Assembly: GCA_000435715.1 (NCBI GenBank)
Contig: FR882600.1
Coordinates: 161,715 to 167,796 of the forward strand
DNA length: 6,082 nt
Direction of reading: 5' to 3'
From: Firmicutes bacterium CAG:145
GTDB lineage: Bacteria; Bacillota; Clostridia; Peptostreptococcales; Anaerovoracaceae
Below are positions 1 through 4,760 of the stretch, in pieces. The stretch's first letter is position 1; each line of letters starts with the position of its first letter. The notes under the pieces are model-generated. The model saw only the letters and a program-made list of their open reading frames with translations, did no database searches and was not told where the DNA came from. Position numbers and translations under genes: made by a program.

Positions 1-180
1 GGGGGGGGCGGACGACACGCCTTTTTCAAGTACGAGGCCACAGGCTTTTCGGAGGCAAGTCGGCCGAGCCACCCGCACGCCAACCTTTCTCATAAGCCGC
101 AGGCCGGGCGCGTGGAAAGCCCGGCCTGCGGCATTTCGCTTAATGAAACCGCGCCGGAGCCCTTTCTTTCGAATCTAAGT
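1..180. other. GC-rich intergenic or gene-end block at the window edge
   Basis: This stretch is about 62% G+C by hand count, against about 34% for the 118 bases that follow, and it starts with a run of eight Gs at the very edge. All three forward frames are open for some distance: frame 3 stops at 93-95, frame 2 at 176-178 and frame 1 at 193-195. Base composition therefore does not single out one coding frame, and I recognise no protein family in any of them. It may be the 3' end of an upstream gene plus its terminator, or part of a dispersed intergenic repeat. The only clear element inside is the hairpin at 96-132. Confidence 0.4.
96..132. terminator. Perfect 14-bp GC-rich hairpin, possible terminator of an upstream gene
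   Basis: The arms GCCGCAGGCCGGGC (96-109) and GCCCGGCCTGCGGC (119-132) are exactly complementary and enclose a 9-base loop. The stem is very GC-rich. The flanking T tract is weak in both directions (ATTTCG on the + strand), so this is not a textbook intrinsic terminator. A frame-3 stop codon (TAA, 93-95) directly precedes the stem, which would fit termination of a + strand gene entering from the left. A repeat-element hairpin is the alternative. Confidence 0.45.
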
Positions 181-196
181 TTTGCCCAAGATTGAC

Positions 197-225
197 TTGC
201 CAACCATAATGCCGAGTGTTAAAAT
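197..225 (+). promoter_or_regulatory. Predicted sigma-A-type promoter of pckG with extended -10
   Basis: A -35 box TTGCCA (197-202) is followed, after exactly 17 bases, by a -10 box TAAAAT (220-225). The -10 box is preceded by TGT (217-219), giving an extended TGn motif. The region lies at the GC-rich/AT-rich boundary. Transcription would start near 232 and leave a leader of roughly 66 bases before the pckG start codon. The spacing and extended -10 make this the best candidate in the leader; activity is inferred. Confidence 0.6.
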
Positions 226-247
226 GAGAGTATATTTCAATGCAAAA

Positions 248-264
248 GTTTGTAAAATACAAGC
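248..264. promoter_or_regulatory. Small operator-like palindrome in the pckG leader
   Basis: TTGTA (250-254) and TACAA (258-262) form an exact inverted repeat around AAA, and the outer G248/C264 pair also matches. It sits just downstream of the predicted transcription start and upstream of the ribosome binding site, where a repressor could block elongation. It is short and AT-rich, so it may be chance, and it does not match a specific operator that I can name with confidence. Confidence 0.2.
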
Positions 265-284
265 TTAAAATCTTAACAATCGAC

Positions 285-291
285 GGAGAGG
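285..291 (+). promoter_or_regulatory. Ribosome binding site of pckG
   Basis: GGAGAGG lies seven bases before the ATG at 299, which is ideal Shine-Dalgarno spacing and fixes this ATG as the start of the carboxykinase. Confidence 0.85.
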
Positions 292-298
292 AAGAGAA

Positions 299-2065
299 AT
301 GATCGAGATTAAGAACAACCGTGTATTGGACTGGGTTAAAGAATGTGCCGACCTTACGAATCCAAAGGAAATCGTGTGGATCGACGGTTCGGAAGAACAG
401 CTTGAGAGCATCAGAAGCGAGGCCTGCGCTACAGGCGAAATGATTAAACTGAATCAGGAAAAGCTTCCGGGATGTTATTATTACAGAACCCATCCAAAAG
501 ATGTGGCAAGAGATGAAAAGAGAACAGTGATCTGCACTACTTATCAAAAGGACGCAGGCCCTACCAACAACTGGGTACAGAAGGATGAGATGTACGCAAA
601 GATGCGCCCCCTCTTTAAGGACTCCATGAAAGGCCGCACCATGTATGCCATACCATTTTCCATGGGCGTACCGGGCACCGAGTTCTCAAAGATAGGTATA
701 GAGCTGACTGATTCCATATATGTAGTGCTTTCCATGTACATAATGACCCACGTGAACAGGGCCGTCATCGAAGAGCTCAATAAGGGAACAGACTTCGTAA
801 AATGTCTTCATTCCAAGGCGCAGGTGGATGCGGAGAACAAATACATCGCCCACTTCCCTGAGGACAACACCATTTGGAGCATAAACTCCGCTTACGGCGG
901 AAACGTGCTGCTGGGCAAGAAATGTCTGGCCCTGAGAATAGGCTCATGGCTCGGCAAAGAAGAAGGCTGGATGGCAGAGCACATGCTCATCCTATGTATC
1001 GAAAGTCCTGACGGCCAGAAGCGTTACATAAGCGCCGCTTTCCCGAGCGCCTGCGGCAAGACCAATCTGGCTATGCTCATACCTCCTGAGCACCTGAGAA
1101 AGAAAGGCTACAAAGTATACACCATCGGCGACGACATCGCCTGGCTCCGTATAGGCAAAGACGGAAGACTTTATGCCGTCAATCCTGAAAACGGCTTCTT
1201 CGGAGTGGCCCCGGGCACTAACAGCAAGACCAACAACAACGCCCTGATGACTACTAAGAAGAATACCATATACACCAACGTGTGCAGAAATCTCGACGAC
1301 AACACCGTGTGGTGGGAAGGCCTTGACCAGCCTGCTCCTACCAATGGCGAAGACTGGCAGGGTCGCCCTTGGAATTCCGAGACTGCACAGGAAAAAGGCG
1401 CTCATCCTAATTCAAGGTTCACCGCCCCTGCGGAGAACTGTCCTTCCATCGCTCCTGAATTTTTCACGGGGGAAGGAGTACCTATCAGCGCCATAATCTT
1501 CGGAGGCCGCAGAGCCAAGTCGGAACCGCTTATCTGTCAGTCAAAGAACTGGAACCACGGCGTATTTATGGGTTCCAAGATGTCTTCGGAAACCACGGCT
1601 GCCGCGAACGGAGCCGTCGGCGTAGTGCGCTACGACCCTATGGCCATGCTGCCGTTCTGCGGTTACCACATGGGAGACTATTTCCAGCACTGGATTGACA
1701 TGGGAGAAAAGATGACCAATCCTCCTAAGATATTCAACGTAAACTGGTTCAGAAGAGACGACGAAGGCAAGTTCATCTGGCCGGGATTCGGAGAAAATAT
1801 GAGGGCTCTCCTGTGGGCGCTGGATCGCTGCGAGGGAAAGGCCGGAGCCACAGAAACTCCTCTCGGATATGTTCCTTCCAAAGAAGATCTGGACCTGGAA
1901 GGCATAGACCTTTCCGATCAGCAGCTTTCTGAAATCCTTACAGTAGATAAGGAGACATGGAAAGAGGAACTTAAAGGTATCAAAGAATGGTACGCCAAGT
2001 TTGATCATATGCCTGATGAGCTCATAGCATCGCTGGCAAAGCTGGAGCTGGATTTAGATAAATAG
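299..2065 (+). CDS. pckG: Phosphoenolpyruvate carboxykinase (GTP)
   Basis: This cytosolic enzyme interconverts oxaloacetate + GTP and phosphoenolpyruvate + GDP + CO2. It links the C4-acid pool to glycolysis/gluconeogenesis; in anaerobes it may also run in the carboxylating direction (family knowledge, direction not shown here). The protein has 588 residues, normal for the family. Visible motifs are the kinase-1a P-loop FPSACGKTN (248-256, Lys254, Thr255), the metal/nucleotide motif GDDIAW (277-282), the PEPCK signature around NPENGFFGVAPGT (295-307), and the guanine pocket FIWPGFGEN (492-500) with two Phe and Asn500 typical of the GTP class. By comparison with the animal enzyme, Arg71, Tyr199, Lys208, His228, Arg373 and Arg404 or Arg405 match the substrate, metal and nucleotide ligands. 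The lid region SSETTAAANGAVG (429-441) is present. No key residue is missing. It is preceded by a promoter and a good ribosome binding site and followed by a strong hairpin, so it is probably monocistronic. The stop codon is TAG. Confidence 0.98.
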   Translation: MIEIKNNRVLDWVKECADLTNPKEIVWIDGSEEQLESIRSEACATGEMIKLNQEKLPGCYYYRTHPKDVARDEKRTVICTTYQKDAGPTNNWVQKDEMYAKMRPLFKDSMKGRTMYAIPFSMGVPGTEFSKIGIELTDSIYVVLSMYIMTHVNRAVIEELNKGTDFVKCLHSKAQVDAENKYIAHFPEDNTIWSINSAYGGNVLLGKKCLALRIGSWLGKEEGWMAEHMLILCIESPDGQKRYISAAFPSACGKTNLAMLIPPEHLRKKGYKVYTIGDDIAWLRIGKDGRLYAVNPENGFFGVAPGTNSKTNNNALMTTKKNTIYTNVCRNLDDNTVWWEGLDQPAPTNGEDWQGRPWNSETAQEKGAHPNSRFTAPAENCPSIAPEFFTGEGVPISAIIFGGRRAKSEPLICQSKNWNHGVFMGSKMSSETTAAANGAVGVVRYDPMAMLPFCGYHMGDYFQHWIDMGEKMTNPPKIFNVNWFRRDDEGKFIWPGFGENMRALLWALDRCEGKAGATETPLGYVPSKEDLDLEGIDLSDQQLSEILTVDKETWKEELKGIKEWYAKFDHMPDELIASLAKLELDLDK

Positions 2066-2079
2066 ACTTATCATACACG

Positions 2080-2114
2080 ATAAACGCCGGAAGCGTAGAG
2101 CTTCCGGCGTTTAT
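2080..2114. terminator. Strong hairpin terminator between convergent genes
   Basis: The arms ATAAACGCCGGAAGC (2080-2094) and GCTTCCGGCGTTTAT (2100-2114) are perfectly complementary over 15 bp with a 5-base loop. On the + strand the stem ends in GTTTAT and runs into TCTTTATATTCCTTTT, a good tail for terminating pckG 15 bases after its stop. The small minus-strand gene ends only three bases to the right, so the same stem, whose minus-strand copy also ends in TTTAT, can terminate it too. It is probably bidirectional. Confidence 0.88.
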
Positions 2115-2117
2115 TCT

Positions 2118-2312
2118 TTATATTCCTTTTCTGGCGCAGGCAGTGCATCGAGTACTCGTGCCGGCTTTCATCTTATCAGACCTCACTCTGAAGATCTTTC
2201 CGCATCCCATGCATCTGCAATTATAGTACGACTTTTTCTGGTCGGGACAGCCTTCGTAGCTTATTACCTGCCATTTGCCGAAGATTTGCCCCTCAAGACA
2301 TTCTCTCTGCAT
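2118..2312 (-). CDS. Small Cys-rich zinc-ribbon-like protein (64 aa)
   Basis: I choose the ATG at 2312, not the in-frame ATG at 2330, because GAAGGAGG lies four bases upstream of it, whereas nothing like a ribosome binding site precedes 2330. The N-terminal part (EGQIFGKWQVIS, 7-18) followed by CRCMGCG (32-38) and RCTAC (55-59) resembles the N-terminal treble-clef or zinc-ribbon module of phage and bacterial AP2/HNH-type DNA-binding proteins, which begin with a G-x-x-FG-x-L/W-x-V-I pattern and later a CRCDCG motif. Cys32/34/37 and Cys56/59 could bind one zinc. No AP2 or HNH domain follows, so it is a free-standing module; DNA or RNA binding is a guess. It is convergent with pckG, and shares a strand with the surface-protein gene but is separated from it by a hairpin. 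Good start signals and a tight fit against the terminator support a real gene. Confidence 0.68.
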   Translation of the reverse strand: MQRECLEGQIFGKWQVISYEGCPDQKKSYYNCRCMGCGKIFRVRSDKMKAGTSTRCTACARKGI

Positions 2313-2316
2313 ATAT

Positions 2317-2324
2317 CCTCCTTC
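2317..2324 (-). promoter_or_regulatory. Ribosome binding site deciding the small gene's start
   Basis: On the minus strand GAAGGAGG is followed by ATAT and the ATG at 2312. This near-perfect anti-Shine-Dalgarno match overlaps the codons after the longer candidate start at 2330, which makes that longer start unlikely. The four-base spacer is slightly short. Confidence 0.7.
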
Positions 2325-2338
2325 GTCCATAGGGAGAA

Positions 2339-2369
2339 GCGGACAGCATCAGCGCCTGATGCTGTCCGC
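2339..2369 (-). terminator. Perfect 14-bp hairpin between the surface-protein gene and the small gene
   Basis: GCGGACAGCATCAG (2339-2352) and CTGATGCTGTCCGC (2356-2369) pair exactly around a 3-base loop. Read on the minus strand it lies 54 bases after the surface-protein stop codon and is followed by TTCTCCCT, a moderate pyrimidine tail, so a terminator for that gene is the simplest reading. It also sits about 15 bases upstream of the small gene's ribosome binding site, so it could instead act as a leader structure if transcription reads through. Confidence 0.6.
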
Positions 2370-2411
2370 ACAATTTAAAGTCTCAGGCTATCGGCCTAAT
2401 GAATCTTATTT

Positions 2412-2427
2412 TTAGTCTTAAGACTAA
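2412..2427. repeat. 16-bp perfect palindrome overlapping the surface-protein stop codon
   Basis: TTAGTCTTAAGACTAA reads the same on both strands with no loop. On the minus strand it contains the terminal TAG (2426-2424), then TCT and an in-frame TAA (2420-2418), giving a double stop. Without a central loop it cannot form an efficient hairpin of full length; it may be a protein site or chance. Confidence 0.4.
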
Positions 2428-4691
2428 CGGTCATGATCTTTTCTTCTAACTATCGCAGCTGTTCCTGTCATTGCCGCCAGGGCCAGAAGCAGCCAAGGAG
2501 CCATCGAATTATCATCACCTGTCTTAGGAGTATTCTCCTCTCCCTTATCTTCCGTTCCTGTGAAAATATTGGTGAATATCATATCATCGCTTTCGACAAA
2601 AGCCTGAAGCACTGAATCCACATCTTCCACCTTGACGGAGACATTGTAGATCTTATCATCATAAGTTATATCTTTCTGTCCGTCATTCACTTCTCGAACC
2701 GTATACTCGAAGGTACCTTCAGCGTCATAGTAGATCTCTCCAAACATGACTACGCCGTTTTCGTCATTCTTTGCGACGTCTATCACATCTCCATTCTCGT
2801 TCAGAAGTTCAAAGCGGAACTGACCTTTCGCAAGATCTGCTCCGGAGAGGATCTTGGAAGCGCCTACTACAACCGAGGTTCCCTGGGTTATCTCATATTT
2901 GTTTTCGAAGGTTATTTCATCGCTCTGTCCGTCCTTGAGAGAATGCTCTACGGTCAGAGTTCCGTCTCTGTTATCTGTAACCTCTGTGGTAATTTCGAAA
3001 CGGCTCGTATCGTAAGTTATACCCTTGATACCGTCATTTACCTCTGACACGATATAGTGGTGCGTTCCCGGCTCAGTATACTCTATGCTGTCGAATACCA
3101 CCTTTCCGGAAGAATCGCTCTTGCCTTCTGCGACTACATCTTTGCCTTCGAGCAGTTCAAATGAGAATTCATATTCTGATATGTCTGCGCCTTCCAGATT
3201 TTTCGTTATCTCGATAGCATCGGTTATACTGGAAGTCTCCGGCTTAGTTATCTTATATTCATTGCTGAAGGTGAACATAGGTCCCTGAGCGCTGCACGTT
3301 GCAGTGAGAACTCCTCTGCCGTCATCTTTGAGAATTATGCTAAATTCCTTATCGCTGTCATTGATGACTCCTGGCAGCGTGCCCTCTTCTGATACTTTAT
3401 ACTTGAACTCTCTCGTTCTCGATCCGTCGGCGGCCGTCTCTGTGCCTTCCAGCATGCTCAGATCAAATTCCACATCTCCGAAAACGACGTTTCCATCCTT
3501 ATCGTTATAAGCTGTATCGTTATCAGGCGTCGGAGTATTCTCGTCCTCACCCGTGATCTTAAACTCGTAAGCTCCGTCTATATCAGGAGGCATGAGTCCT
3601 GCTTCAGCTTTCAGAGCCTTGCTTCCTTTAATGTTGACGGATACAGAACCTCCTACAGAATACGTATTCTTGAAGGTAAAATGATCTTCTCCCGCAGGGT
3701 AATTCACTTCAGCCTTCAGCTTTCCATTGCCTTCGTCTTTAACCGTAACCGTGAAATCATACGATGTGTCGGCTCCCGTAAGTCCCATGCTGTCAAATCC
3801 GGAAGTATCCTCGTAAACAGTGTAGTTCAGCGTCCAGACATAATTGCCGTCCATCTCAGTTCTCATGGCATATCCGTCCTTGACTGCTTTGTCAAGGGCA
3901 GATCCCGTATACTCAAACTTTTTGTCGAAGGATACGTCGCCCTTCGCATCGTTGGTACCGATCATCACCGTCTCCGGCGTGTCATCTTTAGTCTTTACCT
4001 CAAAGCTGAATTCTTTATCTTTGAGGGGTCTTCCGGTCAGCTCCTTAGCGGCGCCTAATGACGCGGCGCCGTCAGCTCCTGTAGAGGCTTCATACTTATT
4101 ACTGAAATCTACGCTGGCTCTGTCTTTAGGCGTCTCTCCTGTGACATAAGTATAGATTTCATCTTCTCCGTCGCCTGTGATCACAGTGGTCACTTCAAGT
4201 TTGCCGTTGTGTTTATCTGCAACGGTGATCTTTATGGTTCTGACATCGGTGTCATAGGTATATCCGTTTTCTTTTGAATCTTTTTCGGAAACTTCATAAG
4301 TGTAAGTCTTTCCGTCGTCCGCAGTACTGAAATCAAATGCGTCTCCCAGAGAAAATATGGTAGCCTTTTCTCCGTCGCCTGCCTCAGTATTGTAGAACTT
4401 TATTCCTTCTTCACTTATTCCCAGTTTCTTTCTTGAAAGGTCATCGGTGCCTTTCAGAGTAAACTCAAAGATTCCTTCTTCCATGTCTCTTCCGGTCAGA
4501 GTCTTAGTTATATCAAGTCCGCCGGCATCTTCATAATCCATGGAAGCGTTATAGACATTGACAAATTCTTTGCTTACAACCATAGGTGAAACCGACAAGG
4601 TTCCATCTTTATTATCCTTTACGTTCACCGTAAGGGTGGCTGCATTTTTAGAATAAGTTATGCCTGGTATGTCTTCCGTCTCTTCGGTCAC
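2424..4691 (-). CDS. Wall-anchored multidomain surface protein, C-terminal part after an internal amber codon
   Basis: This is the 3' part of the same gene as 4758-6082. The frame is open from 4757, but the first start-like codon is a GTG at 4691, which lacks a ribosome binding site and falls inside a beta-sandwich domain, so independent initiation is unlikely. Counting from that GTG, the 755 residues hold the end of one pilin-type isopeptide (FctA/Spy0128-like) domain (1-50), then five more: about 51-202, 203-347, 348-481, 482-601 and 602-711. Each starts with a Lys strand (ITKTLTGRDM at 61-70; later AAKELTGR, KGSKALK, ITKNLEG, GASKILSG), has a mid-domain Glu (YEVSE, YTVYE, YKVSE, YIVSE, YTVRE), and ends with an Asn strand (DFSNKY, TFKNTY, TFSNEY, TFENKY, IFTNIF). 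By family knowledge these form self-generated Lys-Asn bonds that stiffen the stalk. The C-terminus carries TPKTG (721-725), a hydrophobic helix (about 731-748) and RRK, a sortase signal. Role: surface stalk or adhesin, inferred. Confidence 0.9.
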   Translation of the reverse strand: MTEETEDIPGITYSKNAATLTVNVKDNKDGTLSVSPMVVSKEFVNVYNASMDYEDAGGLDITKTLTGRDMEEGIFEFTLKGTDDLSRKKLGISEEGIKFYNTEAGDGEKATIFSLGDAFDFSTADDGKTYTYEVSEKDSKENGYTYDTDVRTIKITVADKHNGKLEVTTVITGDGEDEIYTYVTGETPKDRASVDFSNKYEASTGADGAASLGAAKELTGRPLKDKEFSFEVKTKDDTPETVMIGTNDAKGDVSFDKKFEYTGSALDKAVKDGYAMRTEMDGNYVWTLNYTVYEDTSGFDSMGLTGADTSYDFTVTVKDEGNGKLKAEVNYPAGEDHFTFKNTYSVGGSVSVNIKGSKALKAEAGLMPPDIDGAYEFKITGEDENTPTPDNDTAYNDKDGNVVFGDVEFDLSMLEGTETAADGSRTREFKYKVSEEGTLPGVINDSDKEFSIILKDDGRGVLTATCSAQGPMFTFSNEYKITKPETSSITDAIEITKNLEGADISEYEFSFELLEGKDVVAEGKSDSSGKVVFDSIEYTEPGTHHYIVSEVNDGIKGITYDTSRFEITTEVTDNRDGTLTVEHSLKDGQSDEITFENKYEITQGTSVVVGASKILSGADLAKGQFRFELLNENGDVIDVAKNDENGVVMFGEIYYDAEGTFEYTVREVNDGQKDITYDDKIYNVSVKVEDVDSVLQAFVESDDMIFTNIFTGTEDKGEENTPKTGDDNSMAPWLLLALAAMTGTAAIVRRKDHDR
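2427..2531 (-). other. C-terminal sortase sorting signal (TPKTG variant)
   Basis: The last 35 residues are TPKTGDD, a short polar spacer, a hydrophobic segment rich in Leu and Ala, and the tail VRRKDHDR. This is the classic three-part wall-sorting signal, with Thr in place of the Leu of LPxTG. PKTGD forms are familiar from Clostridia surface proteins. Sortase would cleave between Thr and Gly and link the protein to peptidoglycan or to another pilin. The preceding acidic linker (GTEDKGEEN) probably spans the wall. No sortase gene lies in the window. Confidence 0.88.
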
Positions 4692-4757
4692 TTTGTAAAT
4701 ATAAGTGCCTTCAGCTTCAAATACTATGTCGCCGAAGCCGAAATTTATGCTTTGGCC

Positions 4758-4760
4758 CTA
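4758..4760 (-). other. In-frame amber (TAG) codon interrupting the surface-protein gene
   Basis: On the minus strand the frame reads ...AAA CCG GCT TAG GGC CAA AGC ATA AAT TTC... and stays open before and after. The residues before it (LPDSASEKVTKPA) and after it (GQSINFGFGDIVFEAEGTYI) form the middle of one isopeptide domain whose Lys strand lies upstream and whose Glu (YKVTEE) and Asn (FVNVY) strands lie downstream. There is no frameshift; a single base separates this gene from an intact one (TCG, TTG, CAG, GAG, AAG, TGG, TAC or TAT could each be ancestral). Confidence 0.9.

Noticed and set aside
140..547. 135-residue minus-strand frame overlapping the pckG start
   Set aside because: It lies antisense to pckG and its promoter, resembles no family and has no ribosome binding site; it is a shadow.
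992..2008. Minus-strand frames inside pckG
   Set aside because: They are antisense shadows of a complete, well-conserved enzyme gene.
2118..2330. Longer 70-residue form of the small gene from the ATG at 2330
   Set aside because: The GAAGGAGG element lies between the two ATGs and serves the one at 2312; nothing suitable lies upstream of 2330.
3681..4149. Plus-strand frames of 101 and 125 residues inside the surface-protein gene
   Set aside because: They overlap each other and lie antisense to clear pilin-type domains; no start signals or known motifs.
2424..4691. Treating the downstream reading frame as an independent gene starting at the GTG at 4691
   Set aside because: No ribosome binding site precedes it, the frame is already open from 4757, and the GTG falls in the middle of a domain (YKVTEE), so it is a continuation of the upstream frame.
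4758..4760. Pyrrolysine insertion at the amber codon
   Set aside because: Pyrrolysine is known mainly from methylamine methyltransferases; a surface stalk domain gives no reason for it, and no pyl genes are in the window. Kept only as something a genome search could exclude.
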